DNA of 64,000 nucleotides from Mesonia algae (GCF_003253545.1 NZ_QKYV01000005.1:1-64000); one strand, 5' to 3'; positions 46,285 through 55,481 are shown, numbered from the stretch's first letter. The notes: generated by a model not told the origin, from the letters alone. A program made the numbers and translations.

Positions 46285-46323
46285 GTATATTTTAATAGGT
46301 TACTGTTAGACCGTTGTTAAAAG

Positions 46324-47022
46324 ATGATTCAAGACAATTTAATTCACGTTTATTTTATGCCAGGGATGGCGGCTAATCCAAGTATTTTTGAACATATTAA
46401 ATTGCCAAGAGAAAATTTTAAAATACATTGGCTGGCGTGGAAAATCCCTTTGAAAAACGAATCTTTAAACGATTATACCAAAAGAATGTTGCAAGATGTT
46501 CATCATGAGAATCCTGTTTTAATTGGGGTTTCTTTTGGCGGGGTAATTGTACAAGAGATGAGTAAGCAAATCCGCGTAAAGCGTTTAATTTTAATCTCTA
46601 CGGTAAAGAATAAGTTTGAGTTGCCTAGAAGAATGCAATTTGCTAGGAAAACGGCAATTTATAAGATTTTCCCAACGAGTTTAGTCGATAAGTTGGGAAA
46701 CCTCGAAAAACTACCAGTTAGCAAATTTTTTAAAAAAAGGGCAGCCTTATACCGCCAATACTTATCAGTAAGTGATAAACGTTATATAGATTGGGCGGTA
46801 AAACAAATGTTGTGTTGGGATCAAGAAGAAACGATTCCTAATGTAATTCATATTCATGGGGACAAGGATATTGTTTTTCCGTATAAAAATATTAGAAATT
46901 GCATTACCATAAAAAATGGTACCCATATTATGATTATCGATAGATTTAGATGGTTTAATGAACACCTACCTGAACTTATTTTAGAAGGTGAATTAAAAAA
47001 TAAAAATAAAGAACAAGATTAA
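46324..47022 (+). CDS. Alpha/beta hydrolase
   Basis: 232 residues. HVYFMPGMAANPSIFEHI gives the oxyanion strand-loop, GVSFGG is the nucleophile elbow (Ser about 69), HIHGDKDIVFP carries the acid Asp, and GTHIMI the catalytic His. No signal peptide, hence cytoplasmic. Substrate unknown. First of three rightward genes (hydrolase, lytic transglycosylase, cardiolipin synthase), each separated by at most 11 nt, suggesting an envelope-related operon. Confidence 0.87.
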   Translation: MIQDNLIHVYFMPGMAANPSIFEHIKLPRENFKIHWLAWKIPLKNESLNDYTKRMLQDVHHENPVLIGVSFGGVIVQEMSKQIRVKRLILISTVKNKFELPRRMQFARKTAIYKIFPTSLVDKLGNLEKLPVSKFFKKRAALYRQYLSVSDKRYIDWAVKQMLCWDQEETIPNVIHIHGDKDIVFPYKNIRNCITIKNGTHIMIIDRFRWFNEHLPELILEGELKNKNKEQD

Positions 47023-47033
47023 AAAAAAAGCAA

Positions 47034-47987
47034 ATGAAAAATATAAAAAACATATTAACGATAGCAGGGGCGGTTGCCGTGGCCGGAATAGGAATACAAG
47101 GAGTGAGCTCGGTTTCAAAAGAAGAGAAAGTACAAGTTGAGAAAACCAATATAGACCCAGATAAGGTGGTACAAGATTATAATATTTATGCTCTGCCTAT
47201 TCCAGAAAATTTAAATTTCGCAGGAGAAAGAGTGCCTACAGAAAACCCTGATATAAAAGAGAGAATGGATAGAGAATTGCTGGTAAACACCTATTGGCAA
47301 TCTAATGGTTTGTTGCTTATAAAAAGAGCTCATAAGTATTTTCCAATCATCGAACCTATTTTAAAAAAATACGGAATTCCTGAAGATTTTAAATATTTAG
47401 CTGTAGCGGAAAGCGGACTTACGCAAGTTGTTTCTCCAGCAGGAGCAACTGGTTTTTGGCAAATTATGAAATCTACAGCAAAAGAATATGGGTTAGAAGT
47501 AAACGATAATGTAGATGAACGTTATCATATAGAAAAATCTACCATAGCAGCTTGTAAATATTTATTAGAGTCAAAAAAGAAATTTGATAGTTGGACATTA
47601 GCTGCAGCAGCTTACAATGCAGGCAACTATGGGATTACTAGACAGCAAGACCGTCAAGACGTTCACGAATATTACGATTTGCTTTTAAATGCAGAAACCG
47701 GTAGATATGTATTTAGAATATTAGCATTAAAAACCATACTTGATAATCCAGAAAACTACGGATTCAACTTTACGGAAGATAATTTATATAAAACTCTTTC
47801 AGTTAAAGAAGTGAAGGTAGATACTGCAGTTACCGACTTTGCTAAGTTTGCAAAAGAATTTGGAATCAATTATAAGATTTTAAAAATTCATAATCCTTGG
47901 TTAAGAGAAGCACACCTTAATAACAAATCTAGAAAAGCTTACCGAATAGAAATTCCCGAAAAAGGAACATATACTTATAACCCATAA
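47034..47987 (+). CDS. Lytic transglycosylase (SLT domain)
   Basis: 317 residues, with an N-terminal signal/anchor (6-27) and an SLT domain: YLAVAESGLTQVVSPAGATGFWQIM (catalytic Glu in AES), AACKYLLESKKKF and TLAAAAYNAGNYGI. C-terminal part of about 90 residues has no recognisable LysM repeat, unlike MltD. It cleaves peptidoglycan glycan strands with 1,6-anhydro ends. Its stop directly abuts the cardiolipin synthase start. Confidence 0.92.
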   Translation: MKNIKNILTIAGAVAVAGIGIQGVSSVSKEEKVQVEKTNIDPDKVVQDYNIYALPIPENLNFAGERVPTENPDIKERMDRELLVNTYWQSNGLLLIKRAHKYFPIIEPILKKYGIPEDFKYLAVAESGLTQVVSPAGATGFWQIMKSTAKEYGLEVNDNVDERYHIEKSTIAACKYLLESKKKFDSWTLAAAAYNAGNYGITRQQDRQDVHEYYDLLLNAETGRYVFRILALKTILDNPENYGFNFTEDNLYKTLSVKEVKVDTAVTDFAKFAKEFGINYKILKIHNPWLREAHLNNKSRKAYRIEIPEKGTYTYNP

Positions 47988-49442
47988 ATGTTAGATTTTG
48001 TTCAAAACAATATATTTTTTACACTGCTTATCATTAACTATGTGATAGCAATTGGTACTGCATTTTTTATTATTTTAAATAATAGAAACCCTGTCACTAC
48101 CGTCTCTTATATTTTATCGCTTATTGTTTTGCCATTTGTAGGTTTACTTATCTACTTTTTCTTTGGACAAGAGTATCGAAAAGATAAGATGTTTAAACGC
48201 CGAAAAGTTTTTAATAATGAAAAGGTAAAACAATGGGAGAAGAAATTATTACTAGGAGAGCAAGAGCTAGATAAGTATGAAGATAAATTTCTAGACAATC
48301 AAGTAAATATTGTTAAACTGCTTCAACATAATCAAAAGAAACCACTCACCTTCGGGAATGATGTAAAAATTTTGATTAACGGAGAGAAGAAGTTTGAATC
48401 TCTTTTTAAAGATTTAGAAAAAGCGAAAGATCATATTCATTTAGAATATTATATTCTTAATTCAGATAATATCGGACTTCAGCTTATTGATATTCTTTGT
48501 AAAAAGGCTCAAGAGGGAATTTATGTTAGAGTTATCTATGATTATGTAGGAAGTGACCTTAGCGGAAAACAAGTAAAACGCATGCAATCTTGCGGAATAG
48601 AGATTTTCCCATTTATGCCTGTTTGGTTTCCTAATTTAACTAGAAAACTGAATTATAGAGATCATCGTAAAATTGTAATCATTGATGGAACGTTAGGTTA
48701 TGTAGGAGGTGTAAATGTGTCTGATGATTATGTAAACCCATGTGAAAAAGGTTACTGGCGTGACACGCATCTCCGTATTGAAGGAAATGCTATAAAATCT
48801 CTACAATCACACTTTTTATTGAATTGGAATTTTGTGAGTAAACAAGAGATAAAAATAATTGATCCCTTTTTTCCTCAAATGGATAATTGCGGTGAAGTGG
48901 CTGTCCAAATCGCTGCTAGTGGACCAGACTCTAGTTGGCCACATATTATGGAAGCTATTTTTACAGCGATCAATTCCGCTAAGGAAAGTATTTATATCAC
49001 CACTCCTTATTTTATACCCAACGAACAAATTTTAACATCCCTAAAAACTGCTAGTAGGAGAGGGGTTAAGGTAAGAATTCTAGTTCCTAAAGAAGGGGAT
49101 TCTTGGGCCGCAAAGTATGCTACTAATTCGTATGTGTTAGATATTTTAGAATCTGGAATTCAGGTATACCATTACTGTAAAGGGATGGTGCACGCAAAAA
49201 CAATGGTGGTAGATGGAGAATTTACAACCGTGGGAACTTCTAATATGGATTATCGTAGTTTTGAGATCAATTTTGAGGTAAATGCATTGGTATATAATAA
49301 AGAAATCAGTCAGCAGTTAATTCGCATTTTTAAAAACGATGTAGAGCATTGTGATAAAGTTTCATTAGAACAGTGGAAAGAAAGAGATTTTTCTGAAAAA
49401 CTAAAAGAATCATTTTGTAGACTTTGGGCGCCTTTGCTTTAG
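47988..49442 (+). CDS. cls: Cardiolipin synthase (two-HKD phospholipase D family)
   Basis: 484 residues, two N-terminal TM helices (about 8-29 and 36-57) and two HKD motifs, HRKIVIIDGTLGYVGG (about 225) and HAKTMVVDGEFTTVGTSNMD (about 400). ClsA-type enzymes join two phosphatidylglycerols into cardiolipin plus glycerol at the inner membrane. The start codon follows the transglycosylase stop with no gap; its stop (49440-49442) also touches the stop of the convergent gene at 49443. Confidence 0.95.
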   Translation: MLDFVQNNIFFTLLIINYVIAIGTAFFIILNNRNPVTTVSYILSLIVLPFVGLLIYFFFGQEYRKDKMFKRRKVFNNEKVKQWEKKLLLGEQELDKYEDKFLDNQVNIVKLLQHNQKKPLTFGNDVKILINGEKKFESLFKDLEKAKDHIHLEYYILNSDNIGLQLIDILCKKAQEGIYVRVIYDYVGSDLSGKQVKRMQSCGIEIFPFMPVWFPNLTRKLNYRDHRKIVIIDGTLGYVGGVNVSDDYVNPCEKGYWRDTHLRIEGNAIKSLQSHFLLNWNFVSKQEIKIIDPFFPQMDNCGEVAVQIAASGPDSSWPHIMEAIFTAINSAKESIYITTPYFIPNEQILTSLKTASRRGVKVRILVPKEGDSWAAKYATNSYVLDILESGIQVYHYCKGMVHAKTMVVDGEFTTVGTSNMDYRSFEINFEVNALVYNKEISQQLIRIFKNDVEHCDKVSLEQWKERDFSEKLKESFCRLWAPLL

Positions 49443-50141
49443 TTAATTTAAAGTAAAGGGCATAGAAGATAACAACTCTTCTTCGTGAGCTAAAATTTCA
49501 GAAATACCAGATGAAAGATTGTTGAAGTTGAGGTTATAAGATTTCTCAAAAGGATCTGTAAAAGGAAGTTTTGCTGTACGATCTATATGAATTATTTTTT
49601 TATCTGAACCTATATAAAATGTGGTAGGGAAACCTAATGAATGTTTCATAGTCTTTACAATATAGGCATCTTTATTCTTCAATTCATCTACATATACAAT
49701 ATCAATATATCCTTTATAATCAGAAATTACTTCTTTCACATTTTTCTTTTCGTCCCAAAAAAGCACAATAAAATCTATTTTATCTTTATATTTTTTTGCT
49801 AGTTCATTAAGTGCAGGGATCTCACCTTTCCCTGGTACGCACCAAGAAGCATAAGTGGTTAAATAAATAGGTTTTTTATAATCGTTAAAGCACTTTTTTG
49901 CTTTGCCGATACAATTGATATTGAAGTTATCTATATAGGTTCCAGAGAGGTGATTTTTCACTAAAGAATCAAACAAGAACTCAGCATATTGAGCATTATC
50001 ATTTCGGTAAGCTTTTTTTGCCTTCTTCTTGTATTTAGGTATATGAATTCCTACAGCTTCAGAAAAATAGACTTTTCTACCTTGTCCGAAAACCGAATAG
50101 CTAATTAAGAAAATAAATAGAAATGGTAGAAATAATTTCAT
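49443..50141 (-). CDS. TlpA-like thioredoxin-fold protein with a single active-site Cys
   Basis: 232 residues, signal peptide (1-19). From about residue 90 a TlpA/ResA-like domain: PIYLTTYASWCVPGKGEIPALN, VDELKNKDAYIVK and the cis-Pro region SLGFPTTFYIG. The active site is CVPG (Cys101, Gly104) in place of CxxC, so classical dithiol chemistry is not possible; monothiol chemistry or a structural role remains. An N-terminal region of 70 residues is unfamiliar. Convergent with cls without a gap. Confidence 0.8.
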   Translation of the reverse strand: MKLFLPFLFIFLISYSVFGQGRKVYFSEAVGIHIPKYKKKAKKAYRNDNAQYAEFLFDSLVKNHLSGTYIDNFNINCIGKAKKCFNDYKKPIYLTTYASWCVPGKGEIPALNELAKKYKDKIDFIVLFWDEKKNVKEVISDYKGYIDIVYVDELKNKDAYIVKTMKHSLGFPTTFYIGSDKKIIHIDRTAKLPFTDPFEKSYNLNFNNLSSGISEILAHEEELLSSMPFTLN

Positions 50142-50179
50142 ACGCTTTTCTTTTATGTTTTCTTAAAAATACATAAAAA

Positions 50180-50199
50180 AATCCCGAAAAATCGGGATT
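50180..50199 (-). terminator. Terminator of the TPR-like gene
   Basis: AATCCCGA (50180-50187), AAAA loop, TCGGGATT (50192-50199), with a run of T on the minus strand beyond 50180. Lies downstream of the gene at 50244-50759. Confidence 0.85.
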
Positions 50200-50243
50200 A
50201 GTTGTTAAATAAATAACTTTTATATTTGTTTTTGTGAAATATA

Positions 50244-50759
50244 TTATATTTTTTTCATTTGCTGCTTCATCATTTTAATTTGATCAGCAAGCATATTATG
50301 CTTATCTGCATTCTTTGCTTCTTTCAAATACATTTGTGCTTCTCTTTTCCTTCTTTTAGTCATAGAAATTCCTGCCAAATTAAGTTTAGCCATTGCTAAA
50401 TCTTGACTCATAGAAAGACCAAGCTTGATTGCTTTTTTGAAGTACTTCTCAGCTTTAGTAATATTCTTTTGTGAGTACATTAACCCGTGTAAGTACCAGT
50501 AATAACCTTGTTGCTTAGTAACTAAAGCAGCTTCTGGATTTTTTATTTTATCTAACCATTTTTTTGCTCCCTCAAAATCTTGTTTTCTTAAGCGCATAAA
50601 CGCTAACAAAATCATTTCGTTTTTAAAATATAAGAAGATAAAAATAGCGGCAAGGAGTATAAAACAAATTCCGTTTCCTATATTTCCTTCAATAAATTGA
50701 TAAACTGCAAAAGCAAAAGTGGCTACTGCTAAAACGAGTTTTATATTTTTGTTATACAT
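50244..50759 (-). CDS. Membrane protein with TPR-like C-terminal domain
   Basis: 171 residues. Two TM helices at the N terminus (about 6-22 and 27-44), then about 120 residues of helical repeats: QDFEGAKKWLDKI, YYWYLHGLMYSQKNITKAEKYFKKAIKLG and LAMAKLNLAGISMTKRRKREAQMYL, the TPR spacing of W/L-G-Y-A-x-P positions being only partly kept. Probably a protein-interaction module on the cytoplasmic side. Function unknown. Confidence 0.72.
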   Translation of the reverse strand: MYNKNIKLVLAVATFAFAVYQFIEGNIGNGICFILLAAIFIFLYFKNEMILLAFMRLRKQDFEGAKKWLDKIKNPEAALVTKQQGYYWYLHGLMYSQKNITKAEKYFKKAIKLGLSMSQDLAMAKLNLAGISMTKRRKREAQMYLKEAKNADKHNMLADQIKMMKQQMKKI

Positions 50760-50844
50760 ATTGTTTTTTTAAGAAGCGCAAAGGTATAAAAGAAATGAAA
50801 ATTTTGAGTAATTATTTTATAAGGATTCTTAAAGTAGGCTAACT

Positions 50845-51618
50845 TTAAACGGGTTTATAACAAACAGGTAAAATTTCGGTAGGATTAATGCGGTAACGGT
50901 CAATTTCTCCTTTACTGAGTTGATCGGCAAGAAGTATTTGTTTTACCACAAAACCTTTTTCTTCTAGCTTTTTAAAGTAATCTTTTCCGTAAATTCTCAC
51001 GTGGTCATATTGACCAAATATTTTAGCTCTTTCTTTAGGATCGGTAATACTATCGTCTTCAAAAGTTTTAGCTCTATTTAAATCTTGGGGTACTTGCAAA
51101 ATTGCGAAACCATTAGGTTTTAAAATACGGTAGAGTTCTTGCATTGCCAAGTCATCATCTGGGATATGTTCTAACACATGATTGCAGAAAATCACATCGT
51201 AACTATTACCTTTAAATGGAAGTTTGCAGATATCAGCTTTAACATCAGCAAGCGGTGAATTTAAATCTGTAGTTGTATAATCCAGATGCTCCATATTCCT
51301 GAATCGTTTATAAAAGGCTTGCTCGGGAGCAAAATGAAGCATTTTTCTAGGTTGTGTAAAAAAATCGGTTTGTTGTTCCAAATACAACCACAGTAACCTA
51401 TGTCTTTCTAGAGAGAGGGTAGAAGGAGATAAAACATTAGGGCGTTGAGTAACATATCCATAAGGAAGAAAAGTAGAAAAACTTTTTTTGTCTATAGGAT
51501 CTATATATTTTTTCCCGCGGAGTGCAGTAGCTAAAATAGGTCTAGCAACATAACTCAATTTTATAAGTAAAGGTCTTGGTATGTGGTTAAGAATAAACCG
51601 GAATCCTTTTTTAATCAT
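50845..51618 (-). CDS. Class I SAM-dependent methyltransferase
   Basis: 257 residues. The Methyltransf_11 core is MLHFAPEQAFYKRFR (motif I region), TTDLNSPLADVKADICKLPF, and YDVIFCNHVLEHIPDDDLAMQELYRILKPNGFAILQVP. The acidic residues after strand 2 and the HVLEHI motif fit small-molecule or lipid/quinone-type methyltransferases; the target is unknown. Its start overlaps the HNH gene stop by 4 nt. Confidence 0.88.
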   Translation of the reverse strand: MIKKGFRFILNHIPRPLLIKLSYVARPILATALRGKKYIDPIDKKSFSTFLPYGYVTQRPNVLSPSTLSLERHRLLWLYLEQQTDFFTQPRKMLHFAPEQAFYKRFRNMEHLDYTTTDLNSPLADVKADICKLPFKGNSYDVIFCNHVLEHIPDDDLAMQELYRILKPNGFAILQVPQDLNRAKTFEDDSITDPKERAKIFGQYDHVRIYGKDYFKKLEEKGFVVKQILLADQLSKGEIDRYRINPTEILPVCYKPV

Positions 51619-52211
51619 ACTTTTATGTCGGCCCAGTTTTCTCCAGTTTTAATACGATGAAGCTGCATTTCTGAAACTCCAAATTGTTTAGCTAAAACTT
51701 TTAATCTTGTTCGTCTATTAGGATCTAATAACTTTTTCTTTAAAATAGTAGCTTGGGCGTAACTTAATTTAGCGAAGCTTCTACTTTTATTCTTTCTTTT
51801 AGCAATAACCTTAGGGTTTTTATCTTGATGACGCTCCCATTCTTTTCGGTTAACCCATTGAAGGTTATTTAGATTATTATCTGTCTTATCATAATTTTTA
51901 TGAATGACAAAAAGAGCATCTTCAGGTTTTTCTTGAAATGCTTTTGCGATTAATTTATGGGTGTAGAAATTATTTCTTTTACCATTCTTTAATCTTGTAT
52001 TGAAAATAGGGTAGCCATTAATAGTGCTTCCCTTTAAAATTTTTCCGTGCTTACTTTTTACAAAGTTCATTACACGACCTTTGCTAGAAAGGGCTACTTC
52101 ATAACCTTCTGCCCAGTTTTCTTCGTAGTAAAATTTCCACTCCTCTAATAAATTATTATTGAGGTAAAAACTTTCTTTATTTTTTAAACTCTCTTTCTTC
52201 ATCATTTTCAA
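51615..52211 (-). CDS. NUMOD4/HNH endonuclease-like protein
   Basis: 198 residues. NUMOD4 motif at about 38-60 (EGYEVALSSKGRVMNF), then an HNH_3-type segment THKLIAKAFQEKPEDALFVIHKNYDKTDNNLNNLQWV (about 84-121) with His and Asn ligand positions, and a C-terminal helix-turn-helix (LKVLAKQFGVSEMQLHRI). This is the modular layout of phage and intron homing endonucleases. Its start overlaps the map stop by 35 nt and its stop overlaps the methyltransferase, so it is built into the operon; three Met codons near the start (52211, 52205, 52202) are all possible. Confidence 0.82.
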   Translation of the reverse strand: MKMMKKESLKNKESFYLNNNLLEEWKFYYEENWAEGYEVALSSKGRVMNFVKSKHGKILKGSTINGYPIFNTRLKNGKRNNFYTHKLIAKAFQEKPEDALFVIHKNYDKTDNNLNNLQWVNRKEWERHQDKNPKVIAKRKNKSRSFAKLSYAQATILKKKLLDPNRRTRLKVLAKQFGVSEMQLHRIKTGENWADIKV

Positions 52212-52980
52212 TTCCTAACGATTCATAAATATATTCAAACGTTGATAGTAGTTGTGGCTTACCATCTATTAATGCTACATCATGCTCAAAATGAGCACTA
52301 GGCTTTCCGTCACGAGTAAGGATTGTCCAGCCGTCTTTAAGTTGTTTAATGCTTTTAGTACCCATATTAATCATAGGTTCTATTGCGACAACCATACCTT
52401 CAACAAATTTCTTACCTCTTCCTCTTTTTCCGTAGTTGGGCATTTCTGGATCTTCATGCATGGTTCTACCTAAACCGTGGCCTACCAATTCTCTTACTAC
52501 TCCGTAACCATGGTCCTCGGCGTGTTTTTGAATAGCATAACCTACATCACCAACACGGTTACCTATTTTAAATTCTTTTATTCCTTTATAGAGTGATTCT
52601 TTGGTCACTCTTAATAATTCAGATGTTTCTTTGTCTACCTCTCCAACAGGAAACGTGTAAGCATGATCTCCATAAAAACCATTTTTTATAGCTCCACAAT
52701 CTATAGAAATGATATCTCCTTCTTGCAAAGGCTGGTCATTTGGGATTCCATGAACAACTTGAGCATTGGGGCTCATGCATAATGAATTAGGGAAATCGTA
52801 AAGACCTAAAAAACCAGGAATAGCACCTTCAGATCTTATAAAATCTTCCGCAAGTTTATCTAGTTGTAAAGTGGTAACTCCAGGTTTTACTTCTTTAGCA
52901 ATCATTCCTAAGGTTTTAGAAACTACTAAAGCACTTTCTCTCATTAATTCAATTTCTTCGCTATTTTTTGGTATAATCAT
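52177..52980 (-). CDS. map: Type I methionine aminopeptidase
   Basis: 267 residues. Metal ligands are in ISIDCGAIKNGFYGD (two Asp), GHGLGRTMHEDP (His), VVAIEPM (Glu) and HFEHDVALIDG (Glu). It removes N-terminal Met from nascent proteins. A C-terminal tail of about 12 charged residues (EDEREEFKK-like) extends past the usual end and overlaps the HNH gene. Downstream of a BT0820-type HAD gene, 6 nt apart. Confidence 0.96.
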   Translation of the reverse strand: MIIPKNSEEIELMRESALVVSKTLGMIAKEVKPGVTTLQLDKLAEDFIRSEGAIPGFLGLYDFPNSLCMSPNAQVVHGIPNDQPLQEGDIISIDCGAIKNGFYGDHAYTFPVGEVDKETSELLRVTKESLYKGIKEFKIGNRVGDVGYAIQKHAEDHGYGVVRELVGHGLGRTMHEDPEMPNYGKRGRGKKFVEGMVVAIEPMINMGTKSIKQLKDGWTILTRDGKPSAHFEHDVALIDGKPQLLSTFEYIYESLGIENDEEREFKK

Positions 52981-52986
52981 ATGCTT

Positions 52987-53397
52987 TTATTTGAGAAAGG
53001 AAAATAAACCTTTCTTTTTTGTAGGCTTTAAATGTTCTGGTTCTTCGTTTATTATTTGCTGATATATTTCTCCCCATCCTAAAAGACCTCCTATATTTCT
53101 ATCATCAATAAAGACATCTGCATTGATCTTTCTACTTACTCTAGGGTCAAATTCTTCTTCAGGAAAACTTTGATTGACTGCGTAGAATTTAATCCCTCGC
53201 TCTTCGCAAAAAGCAACGGCATCATCCAGTTCTTTTCCGTAACGGTAGGTCCAGAGAATTAACCGATGTCCTATTTCTTCTATCTTTTTTAAAGTTTCGA
53301 AAGCAAAGATCATAGGTTCTCCTATTTTAGGGTATTTATTTTCTACAATAGTTCCGTCAAAATCTACGGCTATCAATAAAGATTTACTGTTTTTCAT
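52987..53397 (-). CDS. BT0820-type HAD superfamily phosphatase
   Basis: 136 residues. HAD motif I is AVDFDGTIVENKYP (Asp pair), motif II LILWTYR, and a late NADVFIDDRNIGG holds the acidic motif IV. No cap domain is present. The size and the KIGEPMIFAFETLKKIEEIGHRLILWTYR pattern match the small Bacteroidota family named after BT0820. The substrate is unknown. Confidence 0.87.
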   Translation of the reverse strand: MKNSKSLLIAVDFDGTIVENKYPKIGEPMIFAFETLKKIEEIGHRLILWTYRYGKELDDAVAFCEERGIKFYAVNQSFPEEEFDPRVSRKINADVFIDDRNIGGLLGWGEIYQQIINEEPEHLKPTKKKGLFSFLK

Positions 53398-53403
53398 AAG
53401 TAA

Positions 53404-53973
53404 TTAATCTGCGTAACTATTTTTATAAGGCTGATCGGTTACAATATTTAAAATATCTTCTTCTAAAGTTTCTTGTGGAAACTCAACGAATCTATTTATT
53501 TCTTTTCCATTTTTATCTATAAATATAATGGTAGGTACAAACTGTATGTCGTAGTTTTTTTCGTAACCTTGCGTGGTAGTTTTACTTCTATCTACTGCAA
53601 TTACTTCAAGTTGATCTTGGTTATAATCAATTTTATCAAGTAAACTATAAAGTTTTGGAATTTCTCTTCGACTATCTGAACACCAAATACCCATAAAAAC
53701 CTTAATTTTATACTCGTCGATGTTTCTATTGATTTTTTCTACAATTTCTTCTTCTGGCTCGTAGGCTTCATATCCAGGCGTAAACCACTCTTTTAGATTT
53801 CCAGATTTGAAGTCTTCTTCTGTAATTTTTCCTGAATAATTATTGTCTTGCGGAGTTAACTCTGAAGTTGAAACAACGGTATTTTGAGTAGTAGTATTAG
53901 TTGATGTTTTTTCTTGAGCTTTACAAGAAATTAGAGTTAACAGCGCAACTAAAAAGGTGAATGTTACTTTCAT
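53404..53973 (-). CDS. Thioredoxin-fold lipoprotein with CSDS active site
   Basis: 189 residues. Lipoprotein signal with LISC (Cys17), then a linker rich in Thr/Ser, and a thioredoxin domain with VFMGIWCSDSRREIP (Cys98, Ser101) and the cis-Pro FVPTIIFIDKNGKEI. CxxS rather than CxxC: attack on a disulfide without release, or glutathione-type chemistry, could be possible. Its start overlaps gpmI by 4 nt. Role unknown; probably in the periplasm. Confidence 0.83.
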   Translation of the reverse strand: MKVTFTFLVALLTLISCKAQEKTSTNTTTQNTVVSTSELTPQDNNYSGKITEEDFKSGNLKEWFTPGYEAYEPEEEIVEKINRNIDEYKIKVFMGIWCSDSRREIPKLYSLLDKIDYNQDQLEVIAVDRSKTTTQGYEKNYDIQFVPTIIFIDKNGKEINRFVEFPQETLEEDILNIVTDQPYKNSYAD

Positions 53974-55481
53974 ATCAAAAGGCTTTTTTGAGTCATTAAC
54001 TCGGGTTTATCAATATTCATAAGATCTAGAATAGTAGGAGCAATATCCCCTAAAATACCATTTTTAATTTTTTTGTTTTCAGAAGAAATCAAAATAACGG
54101 GAACAGGATTCGTGGTGTGTGCGGTATTCATCGATCCATCTTCATTTTTCATTTTCTCGCTATTTCCATGATCAGCTAAAATAATAAAGTTGTAATTTTC
54201 TTTTCCGGCTTCAACTATTCTCTTTAAGCAGGCATCTACAGTTTCACAAGCTTTAATTGCAGCTTCAAAAACCCCTGTATGACCCACCATATCTGGGTTG
54301 GCGAAATTAATACAAAAAAAGTCTTTATCGTTATCTTCAATCTTATCAACTAACTTATCTGTAAGTTCAATCGCACTCATCTCGGGTTTTAGATCATAAG
54401 TGGCAACTTTAGGAGAGTGAACAAGAATTCGTTCTTCTCCCTTAAATGGAACTTCTCTTCCGCCAGAGAAAAAGAAAGTAACATGAGGGTATTTCTCTGT
54501 TTCGGCAGCTCTTACTTGAGTTTTTCCTACATATTCTAGGGTTTCTCCTAACGTAGCATTAATGTTTTTTTTATTAAAAACAACATTAATATTGGAGAAG
54601 GTATTGTCGTAATTTGTCATCGTTACAAAGTACAACGGAAGTTTCTTTAAATTGTATTCAGTAATATCTTCTTGTGAAAGAACTTGAGTAAGTTGACGTC
54701 CTCTATCTGTTCTAAAGTTAAAGAAGATTACGACATCTCCTTTTTCTATCGTATGAGTTTTACCTTGAGTATTCACCAAAATTGGTTCTAAAAACTCATC
54801 GGTAATTCCGTTATTATAACTTTTTTGAATATGATTTACTACAGAAGATGTTTCTTCTCCAACGCCGTGAACTAATAAATCATACGCTTTTTTTGTTCTC
54901 TCCCAGCGGTTATCACGATCCATTGCATAATATCTTCCCACAACCGATGCTAGAGTACTTTGAGTTTCTTCTAAAGAATTTTCGATTTCTTCTATAAAAC
55001 CTAAACCAGATTTTGGATCTACATCTCTACCGTCTGTAAAAGCATGAATGTACTTATCTTTTACGCCAAATTCATTAGCAGCTTCTAATAAACCTTTTAG
55101 GTGATTAATGTGAGAATGCACACCACCGTCACTAACTAAGCCAATAAAATGGATAGGTTTTTTATGATTTACAGCATAATCAAAAGCTTGTTCTAAAACA
55201 GGTTCTGTAGATAATGACTTATGTTCTACAGCTCTATTTATTTTTGCTAGATCTTGGTAAACTATTCTTCCAGCGCCTAGATTAAGGTGTCCAACTTCAC
55301 TATTTCCCATTTGCCCGTGAGGCAGCCCCACGTGTTCTCCATCGGTTCTCAATAAAGCATGCGGATGGTTTTTATATAAAGAGTCTATAAATGGGGTGCT
55401 AGCTTGGTCTACAGCAGATACACTTTTATCTTTTGTCTCACCCCAGCCATCTAAAATGACTAAAATAGCTTTGTTCGACAT
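53970..55481 (-). CDS. gpmI: 2,3-bisphosphoglycerate-independent phosphoglycerate mutase
   Basis: About 503 residues from ATG 55481 (MSNKAILVILDGWGE...), preferred to ATG 55499 since homologues begin near this point. The alkaline-phosphatase-like metal sites are in VILDGWG, GNSEVGHLNLGAGR (nucleophile Ser), DGRDVDPKSG, NFANPDMVGHTG and ADHGNSEKM. Interconverts 3- and 2-phosphoglycerate using Mn2+. Upstream of the CSDS lipoprotein gene, overlapping it by 4 nt. Confidence 0.95.
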   Translation of the reverse strand: MSNKAILVILDGWGETKDKSVSAVDQASTPFIDSLYKNHPHALLRTDGEHVGLPHGQMGNSEVGHLNLGAGRIVYQDLAKINRAVEHKSLSTEPVLEQAFDYAVNHKKPIHFIGLVSDGGVHSHINHLKGLLEAANEFGVKDKYIHAFTDGRDVDPKSGLGFIEEIENSLEETQSTLASVVGRYYAMDRDNRWERTKKAYDLLVHGVGEETSSVVNHIQKSYNNGITDEFLEPILVNTQGKTHTIEKGDVVIFFNFRTDRGRQLTQVLSQEDITEYNLKKLPLYFVTMTNYDNTFSNINVVFNKKNINATLGETLEYVGKTQVRAAETEKYPHVTFFFSGGREVPFKGEERILVHSPKVATYDLKPEMSAIELTDKLVDKIEDNDKDFFCINFANPDMVGHTGVFEAAIKACETVDACLKRIVEAGKENYNFIILADHGNSEKMKNEDGSMNTAHTTNPVPVILISSENKKIKNGILGDIAPTILDLMNIDKPELMTQKSLLI

